Origin: Solwaraspora sp. WMMD1047
Lineage (GTDB): Bacteria; Actinomycetota; Actinomycetes; Mycobacteriales; Micromonosporaceae
Length of the DNA: 64,000 bases
Reading direction: 5' to 3'
Assembly (NCBI RefSeq): GCF_029626155.1
Contig: NZ_JARUBL010000001.1
Coordinates: forward strand, 4,692,501-4,756,500
Position 1 is the first letter of the stretch. Every line of letters begins with the position of its first letter. Of the stretch, positions 1 to 10,495 are shown one piece after another. The translations under genes and the position numbers were made by a program. Below the pieces are notes generated by a model. That model was not told the DNA's origin. It did no database searches and worked only from the letters and a program-made list of their open reading frames with translations.

Positions 1-1078
1 GGTCGCCGAGCAGGCTGGCCGGCGACACCGGCTCCGGGGCGGGCAGCCCCTGCGGGCCGGACCGGGAGTTGACCTGCGCCTCGGCCGCGCGTACCTCGTT
101 GTTGACGTCGGCGGCCGCGGCGGCCGCCGCCTCCGCCGCCTCGGCGGCCTCGCGCTCGACGGCGCCCGAGTCGACCGACGCGCTCGGCTCGTCGCCGGCC
201 GCCCGGGCCAGCCCGCCGAGCGCCCCGCCGAGCCCTTCCAGGGCCTTCGTCATCTCGGCCGGCACGATCCAGACCTTGTTGGCCTGCCCGTTGGCGATCT
301 GCGGGAGGGCCTGGAGGTACTGGTAGGCGAGCACCTTCTGGCTCGGGTTGGCCTGGTGGATGGCGTCGAAGACGGTCCGGATCGCCTTCGCCTGACCCTC
401 GGCCTGCAGGATGCGGGCCTGCCGGTCACCGTCGGCGCGCAGCACCGACGCCTGCTTCTCACCCTCGGCGGCGAGGATCTGCGACTGCTTGTGCCCCTCG
501 GCGGTCAGGATCGCGGCCCGCCGGTCCCGCTCGGCGCGCATCTGCTTCTCCATCGAGTCGCGGATGCTCGGCGGCGGCTCGATCGCCTTGATCTCGACCC
601 GGGTGACCTTGATGCCCCACCGGCCGGTGGTCTCGTCCAGCACCCCGGACAGGTGCCGGTTGATGTCGTCGCGGCTGGTCAGCGCCCGCTCCAGGTCCAG
701 CGAACCGATCACGTTCCGCAGCGTGGTGACGGTGAGCTGCTCGATCGCCTGCAGGAAGTTGGAGATCTCGTAGGTCGCCTTGGCCGAGTCGTTGACCTTG
801 AAGTAGAGCACCGTGTCGATGGAGACGACCAGGTTGTCGGAGGTGATCACCGGCTGCGGCGGGAAGCTGACCACCTGCTCGCGCATGTCGACCTTGGTAC
901 GCACCGCGTCGATGAACGGCACCAGCAGGTTCAGGCCGGGCTGCAGGGTGCGCTTGTACTTGCCGAGCCGTTCCACCACGTCCTGCCGCTGCTGCGGCAC
1001 GATCCGCACCGCCCGGACGAGCGTTATCACCACAATCAACGCCAGGGCGCCGAACAGCACCGCGAAAACGAGATCCAT
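1..1078 (-). CDS. SPFH/Band 7 (stomatin/slipin-like) membrane protein, 3' partial
   Basis: The start ATG is at 1078 and the frame stays open to the window edge, so about 359 codons are visible and the C terminus is missing. A hydrophobic N-terminal segment (about residues 2-22) leads into an SPFH/Band 7 domain (about 25-200) with the typical 'VERLGKYKRTLQPGLN' opening. A Glu/Ala/Gln-rich helical region follows, with repeated 'ILAAEGEKQ'-like units. Proteins of this family form membrane-anchored oligomeric scaffolds in ordered lipid domains and have no catalytic activity. The gene lies 60 bp downstream of an NfeD gene on the same strand, the classical slipin-NfeD pairing, so the two probably act together. 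The visible tail is very Ala-rich. Family assignment is firm; the cellular role is inferred. Confidence 0.9.
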   Translation of the reverse strand, partial: MDLVFAVLFGALALIVVITLVRAVRIVPQQRQDVVERLGKYKRTLQPGLNLLVPFIDAVRTKVDMREQVVSFPPQPVITSDNLVVSIDTVLYFKVNDSAKATYEISNFLQAIEQLTVTTLRNVIGSLDLERALTSRDDINRHLSGVLDETTGRWGIKVTRVEIKAIEPPPSIRDSMEKQMRAERDRRAAILTAEGHKQSQILAAEGEKQASVLRADGDRQARILQAEGQAKAIRTVFDAIHQANPSQKVLAYQYLQALPQIANGQANKVWIVPAEMTKALEGLGGALGGLARAAGDEPSASVDSGAVEREAAEAAEAAAAAAADVNNEVRAAEAQVNSRSGPQGLPAPEPVSPASLLGD

Positions 1079-1138
1079 ACCGCCCCACCTTTTCTATGTC
1101 GAAACCGGAAGATCCAAAATGCAGAACCGGGGGTACGC

Positions 1139-1618
1139 CTAGGAGCCGGCCGCCGGGCCGGGCAGTTCGTCGGGGGCGGCGAACTCGTCACGCCAGACCA
1201 TCGCGGTGGCGCCTCGGACCTCGATCACCCGGACCCGCTCCCCCGGCGCGAGCACCTGCGTGCCGTCGTACGCCCGGGCCGACCACAGCTCGCCGTCGAT
1301 CTTGACCATACCGGCATCGCTGTCGACCTGCTCCAACACCAGCGCGGTCGAGCCCTCGATCGCCTCGACGCCGAACGGCTGGTCACCGCTCTGCGCCGCG
1401 GAGAGCCGGTGCCGCTGGATGGTCGGCCGGACCGCGACCAGGGTCAACGCCGAGACGGCGGCGAAGACCAGCACCTGGATGCCGATCGGAGCGCCGAGCG
1501 CCGCGGCGCCAGCGGCGGCGAACGCCCCCGCACCGAACATGATCAGGAAGAGCGTCGTCGTGAAGATCTCGGCGATCACCAGCACGACGCCCAATACGAT
1601 CCACAGCAGTGGCTCCAC
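1139..1618 (-). CDS. NfeD-like membrane protein
   Basis: A 159-residue protein with two hydrophobic segments near the N terminus ('LLWIVLGVVLVIAEI' and 'VLVFAAVSALTLVAV') and a C-terminal OB-fold/NfeD-C domain (about residues 80-145, 'GEVRVIEVRGA'-like strands). It is the short class of NfeD without the ClpP-like protease domain. NfeD proteins partner with SPFH/stomatin proteins, and the neighbouring downstream gene is one. I chose GTG at 1618 because AGGA lies 8 nt upstream on the minus strand; an in-frame GTG/ATG-type extension to ATG 1645 exists but has no ribosome binding site. The stop is TAG. Confidence 0.85.
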   Translation of the reverse strand: MEPLLWIVLGVVLVIAEIFTTTLFLIMFGAGAFAAAGAAALGAPIGIQVLVFAAVSALTLVAVRPTIQRHRLSAAQSGDQPFGVEAIEGSTALVLEQVDSDAGMVKIDGELWSARAYDGTQVLAPGERVRVIEVRGATAMVWRDEFAAPDELPGPAAGS

Positions 1619-1692
1619 ATAAACGATCCTGTCACGCCCATGCACGCACCGCTAATCTTGAAGATCACCAACGGCCTGGCGGGAGGATCGTG

Positions 1693-3009
1693 ATGGTGGC
1701 TCCGGAGCTCGCGCGCCGGCTCGACGCGCTGGTCGCCGAGGCGCAGCGCGCCGGGCGTACCCCGTCGTTGGTGGCCGGAGTGGTCCGCGACGGTGAGCTG
1801 GCCCACCTGGCCGCCGCCGGCGATCATCCGACGCCGGATCCGGACATCCAGTACCGGATCGGCTCGATCACCAAGACCATGACCGCGGTGCTGCTGCTCG
1901 GGCTCCGCGACGAGGGGCGGCTGGCGCTCGACGACCCGCTCGAGGCGCACCTGCCCGGCACCCCGGTCGGCGCCGTCACCCTGCGACAGCTGCTCAGCCA
2001 CGGCAGCGGCCTGCAGCGCGAACCGGACAGCGATCAGTGGTGGGAACGGTCCGCCGGCACCGACCTGGCCGGGCTGCTGGCCGGGCTCACGCGTGCGAAG
2101 CTGGCCCACCGGCCGTACCGCCGGCACCACTACTCGAACCTGGCGTACGGCCTGCTCGGCGCCGTCGCGGAGCGGGTCGGCGGGCAGCCCTGGTGGCCGC
2201 TGCTGCGGACCCGGGTGCTCGACCCGCTCGGCCTGACCCGCACCACCTACCACCCGGCCGAACCGTACGCCCGCGGCTACGTCGTGCATCCCTGGCACCA
2301 GACGCTGCGGGAGGAGCCGCGCACCGACACCGGCGCGATGGCCCCGGCCGGGCAGCTCTGGTCCACCACCGCCGACCTGGCCCGCTGGGCGGCCTTCCTC
2401 GCCGAGCCGGACCCGGCCGTGCTCGACGCCGACACGCTGATCGAGATGTGCGCCACCGTGCAGCTGGCCGACCCGGAATCCTGGACCGCCGGGCACGGCC
2501 TCGGCCTGGAGCTGATCCGGCACGGCGACCGGGTGTACGCCGGGCACGGCGGCTCGATGCCCGGCTATGTGGCGACCCTGCTGGTGCACCGGCCGACCCG
2601 CACCGCCGTGGTCGGCTACGCCAACGCGTACGGGCTGCGCGGCGACTCGATCCGCGCGCTCGGGCTGCGGCTGCTCGCCGCCGTGCTCGACGGCGAGACC
2701 CCGGCGCCGGCGCCGTGGCGGCCAGCCACCCCGGCGCCGCCGGAGTACGCCGAGCTGACCGGCCGCTGGTGGTGGATGGGGCGCGAACACCAGGCCGACT
2801 GGGCCGACGGTGAACTGGTGCTGCGGCACGTCGATCCGGGCGGCACCGAGGTGTGGCGGTTCACCGCGACCGGACCGGACCGCTGGCGCGGCCACTCCGG
2901 CATCAACAACGGCGAAAACCTGCTGGTACGCCGGGACGCCGCCGGCCGGGTCCGGGCCCTGGACATCGCCACCTTCGTCTTCACCCGGCACCCCGACGAC
3001 GTCGGCTGA
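1693..3009 (+). CDS. Serine hydrolase, class C beta-lactamase/esterase family
   Basis: A 438-residue protein of the beta-lactamase/transpeptidase-like superfamily (Pfam Beta-lactamase). Three active-site motifs are visible: S58-I-T-K61 (nucleophile and general base), Y147-S-N149, and H285-G-G-S288 standing in for the KTG box. The HGG form is common in esterases and D-aminopeptidases rather than true beta-lactamases. After about residue 330 a separate C-terminal domain with several Trp residues is present, as in family members with a lipocalin-like tail. There is no signal peptide, so it is likely cytoplasmic. ATG 1693 has GGGAGG 6 nt upstream; the overlapping GTG at 1690 is too close to that site. 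It is divergent from nfeD. Substrate unknown. Confidence 0.85.
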   Translation: MVAPELARRLDALVAEAQRAGRTPSLVAGVVRDGELAHLAAAGDHPTPDPDIQYRIGSITKTMTAVLLLGLRDEGRLALDDPLEAHLPGTPVGAVTLRQLLSHGSGLQREPDSDQWWERSAGTDLAGLLAGLTRAKLAHRPYRRHHYSNLAYGLLGAVAERVGGQPWWPLLRTRVLDPLGLTRTTYHPAEPYARGYVVHPWHQTLREEPRTDTGAMAPAGQLWSTTADLARWAAFLAEPDPAVLDADTLIEMCATVQLADPESWTAGHGLGLELIRHGDRVYAGHGGSMPGYVATLLVHRPTRTAVVGYANAYGLRGDSIRALGLRLLAAVLDGETPAPAPWRPATPAPPEYAELTGRWWWMGREHQADWADGELVLRHVDPGGTEVWRFTATGPDRWRGHSGINNGENLLVRRDAAGRVRALDIATFVFTRHPDDVG

Positions 3010-3021
3010 ACCGGGACCGGG

Positions 3022-3879
3022 TCAGCCGGCGTCCGGCTCGACGGTCACGAAGTCGATCAGGCGCTCCATCGCGTTGATCAGGGGCGTCTCGACGTCCTGG
3101 AAGCCGGACACCCGGGACAGGATGTGCCGCCACATCTGCGCCGGCTCGGCCACCCCGAGCGCGGCGCAGACCCCCTCCTTCCACGGCCGCCCCGGCGGCA
3201 CCACCGGCCACGCCGCGATGCCCAGCCGGGCCGGCTTCACCGCCTGCCAGACGTCCACGTACGGATGGCCGGTGACCAGCACGTACGGCGAGTTCACCGC
3301 GGCCACGATCCGGCTCTCCTTGGAGCCCGGCACCAGGTGGTCGACGAGCACCCCGAGCCGCCGCGTCGGGCCGGGTGCGAAGCCGGCCACCTCGTCGGCG
3401 AGCGCGTCGATGCCGTCCAGCGGCTCCACCACCACGCCCTCGATCCGCAGGTCGTCGCCCCAGATCCGCTCCACCAGGGCGGCGTCGTGCACGCCCTCCA
3501 CCCAGATCCGGCTCGCCTTCGCCACCTGCGCCCGGACGCCGGCCACCGCGATCGACCCGGACGCCGTCCGCCGCCGGGTCGGCTGGGACGGCACCGGCGC
3601 CGGCCGGCGCAGCGTCACCGGTTCGCCGTCGAGCAGGAACGCCGCCGGCAGCAGCGGGAAGTTGCGGCGCCGCCCGTGCCGGTCCTCCAGCACCACCGCA
3701 CCGGACTCGAAACCCACCACCGCGCCGCAGAAGCCGGAGTCGGCGTCCTCGACGACCAGTTCCGGTTCGGCGTCCACCTCCGGCACCGCCCGCCGGCCGC
3801 GGACCGCGCCGTCCGGGCGGACCACCGGTCGGCGCCGCCAGTCGCCGGACAGCACATCGTCGCCGTAGATTCTGCCCAT
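3022..3879 (-). CDS. DUF3097 family protein
   Basis: A 285-residue protein matching the actinobacterial DUF3097 family by its N-terminal 'YGDDVLSGDW' opening, the 'VEDADSGFCGAVVG' strand and a central 'RVWVEGVHDAALVERIWGDDLR'-type region. That central region resembles a TOPRIM-like or nucleic-acid-associated fold, but function has not been established for the family as far as I know. No signal peptide or membrane segment is visible. It starts at ATG 3879, divergent from the hypothetical gene at 3978, and its stop lies in a short palindrome shared with the convergent serine hydrolase. Conserved single-copy distribution in actinobacteria suggests a housekeeping role, which is inference. Confidence 0.8.
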   Translation of the reverse strand: MGRIYGDDVLSGDWRRRPVVRPDGAVRGRRAVPEVDAEPELVVEDADSGFCGAVVGFESGAVVLEDRHGRRRNFPLLPAAFLLDGEPVTLRRPAPVPSQPTRRRTASGSIAVAGVRAQVAKASRIWVEGVHDAALVERIWGDDLRIEGVVVEPLDGIDALADEVAGFAPGPTRRLGVLVDHLVPGSKESRIVAAVNSPYVLVTGHPYVDVWQAVKPARLGIAAWPVVPPGRPWKEGVCAALGVAEPAQMWRHILSRVSGFQDVETPLINAMERLIDFVTVEPDAG

Positions 3880-3964
3880 CCGATCGACGCTAGCCGGATT
3901 CCGGCGCCGAATCCGGCAGACGCGCCGCCGGCTCGGCAGTCGAGACAGCAGCGCGGCTAACCCG

Positions 3965-3977
3965 TACCCTTGCCCTC
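3965..3977 (+). promoter_or_regulatory. Leaderless promoter -10 for the gene at 3978
   Basis: TACCCT at 3965-3970 fits the actinobacterial TANNNT -10 consensus and lies 7 nt before ATG 3978, so transcription would begin at or next to the start codon. GAGACA at 3942-3947, 17 nt upstream, matches four of six positions of TTGACA. There is no Shine-Dalgarno sequence before the ATG, which supports a leaderless transcript. Confidence 0.6.
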
Positions 3978-4769
3978 ATGTCCCCCGCAACGGGCGCGGC
4001 GACCCTGTCCGCGCGCAGGTCAAGCCGCTTCGTCGCCTGGGTCCGCGCGTGGCGCGCCGGGCTGGTGCCCTACGACGAGGTGGCCGACGAGATCGCCGCC
4101 GGCGAGGAGCACCTCGTCGCCGACGCGCCCGGCGCCTGGACCGACATCCCCCTGCGGGACGCGTTGTCGGCCCTGTCGAAGCTCTCCCCCGACGAGATCC
4201 GGCTGGTGCTGCCGGCCCCCGGCGACCCACGCGGGCTGCCCGGGCCGGGCGCCTTCGCCGGTGCCGCGCTGCTGGCCGGCGAGGCGGTGGTGGCCCGCGA
4301 CCTCGGCGTCATCCCGGAGGTCCGCAACCACACCTCCGGCTCGGGGGTGACCTTCGAGACCGTGCTCTGGCGGGTCTACCCGCTGCCAGCGGACCTGCCG
4401 CCGGCCGGGCTGACCGAGCCGGGCGCGGCCGAGGCCGAGGCGGACCTGGCCACCGCGCTCGCCGAGGCGACCGCGGCCCTGACCCGGCTGGACGTCGCCC
4501 AGTGGCGGCCCGAGCTGGCCGGCGCGCTGGCCGCGCTGCGCCGGCCGGACAGCGGCATCGATCTGCCGCCCGGCTTCGACCCGCGGGCCCGCCGGCTGTT
4601 CGCCCGCGCGAGCGTGCTCGACCGGGTGCTGGCGCTGGCCGAGCACGTGGCGCCCGGCGGCGCGGTCAACGGCTACGAGGCGCAGCAGCGCGACGCCGCG
4701 TTGCGGCCGCTGACGGTCGCCTGCCGGCGGGCGCTGGTGGCCGCCTGCAACGCCCCGCTCGCGCCCTGA
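3978..4769 (+). CDS. Conserved hypothetical protein
   Basis: A 263-residue, Ala/Leu-rich, probably helical cytoplasmic protein. I do not recognise a named family. It has a repeated 'ALAEATAALTRLD' style helix in the middle (about residues 150-185), a region around 'LVLPAPGDPRGLPGPG', and no signal peptide, membrane segment or metal-binding motif. The start follows a -10 element by 7 nt with no Shine-Dalgarno sequence, suggesting leaderless translation. It is convergent with the HAD phosphatase; the two stops sit in the arms of CTGACC-N6-GGTCAG. GC3 is high throughout, so coding is secure, but function is unknown. Confidence 0.75.
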   Translation: MSPATGAATLSARRSSRFVAWVRAWRAGLVPYDEVADEIAAGEEHLVADAPGAWTDIPLRDALSALSKLSPDEIRLVLPAPGDPRGLPGPGAFAGAALLAGEAVVARDLGVIPEVRNHTSGSGVTFETVLWRVYPLPADLPPAGLTEPGAAEAEADLATALAEATAALTRLDVAQWRPELAGALAALRRPDSGIDLPPGFDPRARRLFARASVLDRVLALAEHVAPGGAVNGYEAQQRDAALRPLTVACRRALVAACNAPLAP

Positions 4770-4779
4770 CCGTCCCGGG

Positions 4780-5559
4780 TCAGATCTCGTCGGTCAGGTC
4801 GGCGACCGACGCCACGATCCGCGACGGCCGGTACGGGTAGCGCTCCGCCTCGGCCCGGGTGCTGATGCCGGTCAGCACCAGCACCGTCTGCAGCCCCGCC
4901 TCCAGGCCGCAGAGGATGTCGGTGTCCATCCGGTCGCCGATCATCGCCGTCGTCTCGGAGTGCGCGTCGATGGTGTTCAGCGCCGAGCGCATCATCATCG
5001 GATTCGGCTTGCCGACGAAGTACGGCTCGACCCCGGTCGCCTTCGAGATCATCGCCGCCACCGACCCGGCCGCCGGCAGCGCCCCCTCGATCGACGGGCC
5101 GGTCGCGTCCGGGTTGGTGCAGATGAACCGGGCCCCGCCGTCGATCAGCCGGACCGCCTTGGTGATCGCCTCGAAGCTGTAGGTGCGGGTCTCGCCGAGC
5201 ACCACGTAGTCGGGGGCGAAGTCGGTGAGCACGTAGCCGACCGCGTGCATCGCCGTGGTCAGGCCGGCCTCCCCGATCACGTACGCCGTACCGCCGGGCC
5301 GCTGGTCGGCGAGGAACTGGGCGGTGGCCAGCGCCGCCGTCCAGATCGCCTGCTCGGGCACCTCGAACCCCATCCGGGTCAACCGGGCGTGCAGGTCGCG
5401 CGGGGTGTAGATCGAGTTGTTGGTGAGCACCAGGAACGGCTTGCCGGAGGCGCGCAGCCGGCTGATGAACTCGGGCGCGCCGGGCACCGGCTGGCCCTCG
5501 TGCACCAGCACGCCGTCCATGTCGGTCAGCCAGCACTCCACCGGTTTCCGGTCGGTCAC
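4780..5559 (-). CDS. HAD-IIA family hydrolase (NagD-like phosphatase)
   Basis: A 259-residue HAD-superfamily phosphatase. Motif I is D13-M-D15-G-V ('LTDMDGVLVHEG'); motif II is 'VLTNNS'; motif III/IV includes the 'VGKPNPMMM' lysine and 'MIGDRMDTDI' acidic loop. The IIA cap domain between motifs II and III places it with NagD/AraL/phosphoglycolate-type phosphatases. It removes phosphate from small phospho-sugars or nucleotides through an aspartyl-phosphate intermediate with Mg2+; the physiological substrate cannot be read from sequence. The start is GTG 5559 with GGAG 8 nt upstream. It lies downstream of hemH on the same strand but 85 bp away, so operon membership is uncertain. Confidence 0.9.
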   Translation of the reverse strand: MTDRKPVECWLTDMDGVLVHEGQPVPGAPEFISRLRASGKPFLVLTNNSIYTPRDLHARLTRMGFEVPEQAIWTAALATAQFLADQRPGGTAYVIGEAGLTTAMHAVGYVLTDFAPDYVVLGETRTYSFEAITKAVRLIDGGARFICTNPDATGPSIEGALPAAGSVAAMISKATGVEPYFVGKPNPMMMRSALNTIDAHSETTAMIGDRMDTDILCGLEAGLQTVLVLTGISTRAEAERYPYRPSRIVASVADLTDEI

Positions 5560-5644
5560 GGCAGCACTCCGGCGGGCTCGTTCATCGCTCTCCTGACATG
5601 GCGGTCGTCCGGTCGGGCCGGCGGAGCCGGTCGGGCCGGCACGG

Positions 5645-6691
5645 TCAACGCCGGCCGGCCGGCAGGCAGCAGTCCGCCGGGCAGGCGTCCCAGACCGGGA
5701 GCGTACCGAGCCGACGTCGCGCGGCCGTGTCCGGTGGGTTAACCGATCCGGCTGCGTCGAGCCGCTCGACGACGAGTTCCCGCACCATCGCCACGAACCG
5801 CGGGTCGGTGCCCGGGGTGCCGGCCCGCGCGAAGCCCAGTCCCAGCCGCTTGGCGGTCTCGGCGGCCTCGGTGTCCAGGTCCCAGACCACCTCCAGGTGG
5901 TCGGAGACGAATCCGATCGGGCTGACCACCACCGCGGTCACCCCGTCGGCGGCGAGGCGCTCCAGGTGGTCGTTGACGTCCGGCTCCAGCCACGGCACCT
6001 GCGGCGGCCCCGACCGACTCTGCCAGACCAGGTCGTACGGCAACTCGGGGGCGGCCGCGGCGGCGACCAGCCGGGCGGTCTCGGCCAGCTGCGCCTCGTA
6101 CCGGCCGCCGTCCGGCCCGGCGGTGGCCGCCATGCTGGTCGGGATGGAGTGCGCGGTGAAGACCAGCCGGGTGCCGGCGCGCCGGGCCGGGTCGAGGGTG
6201 GCCAGCGCCGCCCGGACCGCGTCGGCGTGCGGCTCGACGAAACCGGGGTGGTCCCAGAACTGGCGCAGCTTGTCGATCCGGGGGGCGTCCGGGCCGACCG
6301 CCGCCCGGGCGTTCGCGATGTCCTCCCGGTACTGCCGGCACGACGAGTAGCCGCCGTACGCGCTGGTGACGAAGGCGAGCGCGGACCGCACCCCGTCGTC
6401 GCGCATCTCGGCCACCGTGTCGGCGAGCATCGGATGCCAGTTCCGGTTGCCCCAGTAGACCGGCAGGTCGATGCCGTGCGCGGTCAGGTCGGCCCGGATC
6501 GCGGCGAGCAGGTCCCGGCACTGCTGGTTGATCGGTGACACCCCGCCGAAGTGCTGGTAGTGCTCGGCCACCTCGGCGAGCCGTTCCGGCGGCACCCCGC
6601 GCCCCCGGGTCACGTTCGCGAGGAACGGCAGCACGTCGGCGGGCTGTTCGGGCCCGCCGAAGGAGACCAGCACAACGGCGTCGTAGGACAT
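5645..6691 (-). CDS. hemH: Ferrochelatase (coproporphyrin III type)
   Basis: A 348-residue ferrochelatase that inserts Fe2+ into a porphyrin late in haem synthesis; in actinobacteria the substrate is coproporphyrin III (family knowledge). Visible features are the N-terminal 'VLVSFGGPE', H181 in '[10 protein letters not shown]', and the catalytic H264-L-E266 in '[11 protein letters not shown]'. The extreme C terminus carries a Cys cluster ('DACPADCC'), and a further Cys near residue 118 fits the four-Cys [2Fe-2S] ligand set known in mycobacterial and other ferrochelatases. It is the last gene of fabG-fabI-hemH, the same order as mabA-inhA-hemH in Mycobacterium; the gap to fabI is 61 bp. Confidence 0.95.
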   Translation of the reverse strand: MSYDAVVLVSFGGPEQPADVLPFLANVTRGRGVPPERLAEVAEHYQHFGGVSPINQQCRDLLAAIRADLTAHGIDLPVYWGNRNWHPMLADTVAEMRDDGVRSALAFVTSAYGGYSSCRQYREDIANARAAVGPDAPRIDKLRQFWDHPGFVEPHADAVRAALATLDPARRAGTRLVFTAHSIPTSMAATAGPDGGRYEAQLAETARLVAAAAAPELPYDLVWQSRSGPPQVPWLEPDVNDHLERLAADGVTAVVVSPIGFVSDHLEVVWDLDTEAAETAKRLGLGFARAGTPGTDPRFVAMVRELVVERLDAAGSVNPPDTAARRRLGTLPVWDACPADCCLPAGRR

Positions 6692-6752
6692 GGTGCCATT
6701 CTTGCCGGCCGGCCCCGGCGGGCCGAATCCGCCCCGGGTGAGCTCGGTTACC

Positions 6753-7526
6753 TCAGCGAGCCGACCCCAGCGCGTGGTAGCCGCCGTCGACGTGCACGAT
6801 CTCGCCGGTGGTGGCGGGGAACCAGTCGGACAGCAGCGCCAGGCAGGCCCGGGCCGCCGGCTCCTGGTCGGCCAGGTCCCAGCCGAGCGGGGAACGCTCC
6901 GCCCAGGCGTCCTCGAACGCCTCGAACCCGGGGATCGACTTGGCGGCCATGGTCCGCAGCGGGCCGGCCGCCACCAGGTTGCTGCGGATGCCCCGCGGCC
7001 CCAGGTGCATCGCCAGGTAGCGGGAGGTGGACTCCAGCCCCGCCTTGGCCACCCCCATCCAGTCGTACACCGGCCACGCCTTGCTGGCGTCGAAGGTGAG
7101 CCCGACCACCGCGCCGCCGCGCTCCATCAGCGGCAACGCCGCCATCGCCAGGGACTTGTACGAGAACGTCGAGACGTGCACGGCGGTCGCCACGTCCTCC
7201 CACGGCGCGTCGAGGAAGCCGCCGCCGAGGCAGCTCGCCGGCGCGAAGCCGATCGAGTGGACCAGCCCGTCAAGGCCGTCGACGTGCTCGCGAACCCGGT
7301 CGGCCAGGCCGGCCAGATGCTCGGGGTTCGTCACGTCCAGCTCGATCACCGGCGGCGGGGTGGGCAACCGGCGGGCGATCCGCTCGACCAGGGAGAGCCG
7401 CCCGAAGCCGGTGAGCACCACCTGGGCACCGTTCTCCTGGGCCAGCTTCGCCACCGAGAAGGCGATCGACTGGTCGGTGATGACCCCGGTCACGAGCAGC
7501 CGCTTGCCGGCCAGCAGTCCAGACAC
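6753..7526 (-). CDS. fabI: Enoyl-[acyl-carrier-protein] reductase, NADH-dependent (InhA/FabI type)
   Basis: A 257-residue short-chain dehydrogenase-like enoyl reductase that completes each fatty-acid elongation cycle. The NAD-binding opening '[18 protein letters not shown]' is diagnostic of FabI/InhA, and the catalytic Tyr-x6-Lys appears in '[14 protein letters not shown]', close to mycobacterial InhA. I set the start at GTG 7526, which has GGAGG 8 nt upstream; the longer TTG start at 7541 has none. It follows fabG by about 37 bp and precedes hemH, so one operon is likely. The mycobacterial name InhA would also fit, although mycolic acid synthesis is not implied here. Confidence 0.93.
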   Translation of the reverse strand: MSGLLAGKRLLVTGVITDQSIAFSVAKLAQENGAQVVLTGFGRLSLVERIARRLPTPPPVIELDVTNPEHLAGLADRVREHVDGLDGLVHSIGFAPASCLGGGFLDAPWEDVATAVHVSTFSYKSLAMAALPLMERGGAVVGLTFDASKAWPVYDWMGVAKAGLESTSRYLAMHLGPRGIRSNLVAAGPLRTMAAKSIPGFEAFEDAWAERSPLGWDLADQEPAARACLALLSDWFPATTGEIVHVDGGYHALGSAR

Positions 7527-7562
7527 GGTCAGATCCTCCAACTGTTCGCGTTGCGCAGCACG

Positions 7563-8276
<714 letters not shown>

Positions 8277-8440
8277 TCATCGCGGGCCGGTCCACACCGG
8301 GTGCGACCCGCCTGGACGCGTGCGGACGGTGCGCGTTGCAGACTAGGCGCTACCGGCAGGTATCCAGAAACCAGCCACCCCCTACCCAGGTATGACAGCC
8401 AATGGCTCCGCAGCGGCACGACCGCACGCCGCCCGATCCG

Positions 8441-8453
8441 TACGCTGCGGATG
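8441..8453 (+). promoter_or_regulatory. Leaderless promoter -10 for the histidine kinase gene
   Basis: TACGCT (8441-8446) is a TANNNT -10 element that ends 7 nt before ATG 8454, the same spacing as at other Shine-Dalgarno-free starts in this window. No convincing -35 is visible. The spacing is the reason for preferring ATG 8454 over the adjacent ATG 8451. Confidence 0.45.
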
Positions 8454-9833
8454 ATGGACGACCGTACCGACCTGCCGCGTGCGGCCCTGCGTGACCTGCG
8501 CCGACTGCTGGTCGGGCTGGACGAGCCGCGGCCCGCCGGTCACCCCCCGGCCCGGTGGCGCCGGCTGCTGCCGCTGATCGTGCCGGTGGGTCTCTTCGTG
8601 CTGCTCAGCCTGACCTTCGCCGCCTACGAGTACCTGCTCGACGTGCGGCACCTGCCACCTGGGATGCCCACGGTGCTGGCGGTCGGCTCCACCCTGCCGG
8701 TGGCGGTGGCGGCGCGCAGCCCGCTGTGGGGCTGGCGACTGGCGTACCCGATGCTCTTCGCTGGCGCCGTCTCCGCGCTGCCGACCGAGTCCTGGCCGTG
8801 GAACCCGGTGCAGATCCTCGGCTTCCTGGTGGTACTCGCCTCACTGGCCGTCCGGACCGACACCGGGGTGGTGGTCTGGGCCGCGGTGCTCACCCTGGCA
8901 CCGGTGTTCCTGGTGGTGCCGACCCGCGCCAACGCGTACGGCGTCACCGTGCTGCTCGCGGTGGTCGTGATCCTCGGTGACCAGGTGCGCCGGCAGCGGC
9001 AGAGCCAGCAGGCGCTGGCCGTGCAGTCCGAGGTGAGCGAGCTGGAGAAGGCCCGGCGGGCGGTACTGGAAGAACGCACCCGGATCGCCCGCGAGCTGCA
9101 CGACGTGGTCGCCCACCACATGTCGATGATCGCGGTGCAGGCGGAGACGGCGCCCTACCGGCTGGCCGCGCTGCCCGACCCGGCCCGGGACGAGTTCACC
9201 GCCATCGCCGCCTCGGCCCGCGAAGCCCTCACCGACATGCGCCGGCTGCTCGGGGTGCTACGCAGCGAGACCAGCACCGCGCAGACCGCGCCGCAGCCCG
9301 GCCTCGACGACGTGCCGGACCTGGTCGAGGCCGCCCGGCGGGCCGGCATGACCGTCACCCTCGAACAGGACCGGCCACCGCCGGGCGCACCGACCCCGCC
9401 CGAGGCGGTCGGGCTGACCGCGTACCGGATCGTGCAGGAGGCCCTCGCCAACGCGGCCCGGCACGCGCCGGGGACGTCGGTCCGGGTCAGCCTGCGCCCG
9501 GGCGTGGGCGAGCTGGCGTTGCGGGTGGAGAACGGCGCCCACCCGGCCCCGGCCCGACCGGCCGGACCCGCCGGGCACGGCCTGACCGGCATGCGGGAAC
9601 GCGCCCGGCTGCTGGCCGGCACCTTCAGCGCCGGCCCGGTCGACGGCGGCGGCTTCGCGGTCGTGGCGCACCTGCCGTACGGGACCGCCCAGCCGCTCGC
9701 CGCGACCGACCCGCGAGGCGCGGACGCCGACCCACCGGGTACGGACACCGGCTCGTCGGGTACGGACGCCGGATCATCGGGTACGGACACCGACGCGGTC
9801 GAACGGCCGCGCCGGAACGGTGGACGGCGATGA
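8454..9833 (+). CDS. NarL-type sensor histidine kinase
   Basis: A 459-residue kinase of the HisKA_3/HATPase_c class. Several membrane segments fill residues about 35-180, so sensing is probably in or at the membrane. H216 in '[14 protein letters not shown]' is the phosphoacceptor, N333 in 'NAARHAPG' is the N-box, and '[11 protein letters not shown]' is the G-box. A Gly/Asp/Ser/Thr-rich low-complexity tail with repeated 'GTD' units occupies the last 45 residues. The stop overlaps the start of the response regulator by 4 nt (ATGA), so the pair is translationally coupled. ATG 8451 is an alternative start. A 1047-codon frame running through here from 6690 is an antisense artefact upstream of this start. 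Confidence 0.88.
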   Translation: MDDRTDLPRAALRDLRRLLVGLDEPRPAGHPPARWRRLLPLIVPVGLFVLLSLTFAAYEYLLDVRHLPPGMPTVLAVGSTLPVAVAARSPLWGWRLAYPMLFAGAVSALPTESWPWNPVQILGFLVVLASLAVRTDTGVVVWAAVLTLAPVFLVVPTRANAYGVTVLLAVVVILGDQVRRQRQSQQALAVQSEVSELEKARRAVLEERTRIARELHDVVAHHMSMIAVQAETAPYRLAALPDPARDEFTAIAASAREALTDMRRLLGVLRSETSTAQTAPQPGLDDVPDLVEAARRAGMTVTLEQDRPPPGAPTPPEAVGLTAYRIVQEALANAARHAPGTSVRVSLRPGVGELALRVENGAHPAPARPAGPAGHGLTGMRERARLLAGTFSAGPVDGGGFAVVAHLPYGTAQPLAATDPRGADADPPGTDTGSSGTDAGSSGTDTDAVERPRRNGGRR

Positions 9834-10495
9834 TCCGGGTGTTGATCGCCGACGATCAGGCGATGGTCCGGCAGGGCTTCGGCGCGCTGCTCGCCGCCCA
9901 GCCCGACCTGCTCGTGGTCGGCGACGCGGCGAACGGCGCCGACGCGGTGGCCGCCGCCCGCCGGCTCGATCCGGACGTGGTGCTGATGGACGTCCGGATG
10001 CCGGTCCTGGACGGGCTGGCCGCCACCCGGCAACTGCTCGGCGGCCGACCCGACGCGGACCGTCCCCGGGTGCTCATCCTGACCACCTTCGACCTGGACG
10101 ACTACGTGTACGAAGCGCTGCGCGCCGGGGCCAGCGGTTTCCTGCTCAAGGACGCGCCCGCGGCCGACCTGGTGCACGCCGTCCGGGTGGTGGCGGCCGG
10201 CGACGCGCTGCTGGCCCCGGCGGTCACCCGGCGGCTGATCGCCGAGTTCGCCGCCCGGCCGGGTCGGGACCGGCCCCGGCCCACCTCGCTGGCCGCGCTC
10301 ACCGCCCGGGAGACCGAGGTGCTGCGGCTGATCGCGCGGGGCCGCTCCAACACCGAGATCGCCGCCGATCTGGTGGTGGCCGAGCAGACCGTGAAGACGC
10401 ACGTGGGCCGGATCCTGGCCAAGCTGGGGCTGCGCGACCGGGCGCAGGCGGTGGTCACCGCGTACGAGTCAGGGTTGGTCGCGGCCGGCGAGTAG
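9830..10495 (+). CDS. NarL/LuxR-type response regulator
   Basis: A 221-residue response regulator. The receiver domain (1-120) has the acidic pocket 'ADD', phosphoacceptor D54 in 'VLMDVRMP', and the conserved Lys in 'FLLKDA'. A LuxR-type helix-turn-helix (about 155-215) contains '[18 protein letters not shown]' and the recognition-helix region '[14 protein letters not shown]'. It overlaps the kinase gene by 4 nt and is its cognate partner. The regulon cannot be read from the sequence; neighbouring downstream genes are separated by a terminator. Confidence 0.93.
   Translation: MIRVLIADDQAMVRQGFGALLAAQPDLLVVGDAANGADAVAAARRLDPDVVLMDVRMPVLDGLAATRQLLGGRPDADRPRVLILTTFDLDDYVYEALRAGASGFLLKDAPAADLVHAVRVVAAGDALLAPAVTRRLIAEFAARPGRDRPRPTSLAALTARETEVLRLIARGRSNTEIAADLVVAEQTVKTHVGRILAKLGLRDRAQAVVTAYESGLVAAGE

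Noticed and set aside
8392-8454. 20-codon frame ending on the histidine kinase ATG
   Set aside because: It ends with ATGA at 8451 but lacks a ribosome binding site or a -10 at the right spacing, so it is probably chance.
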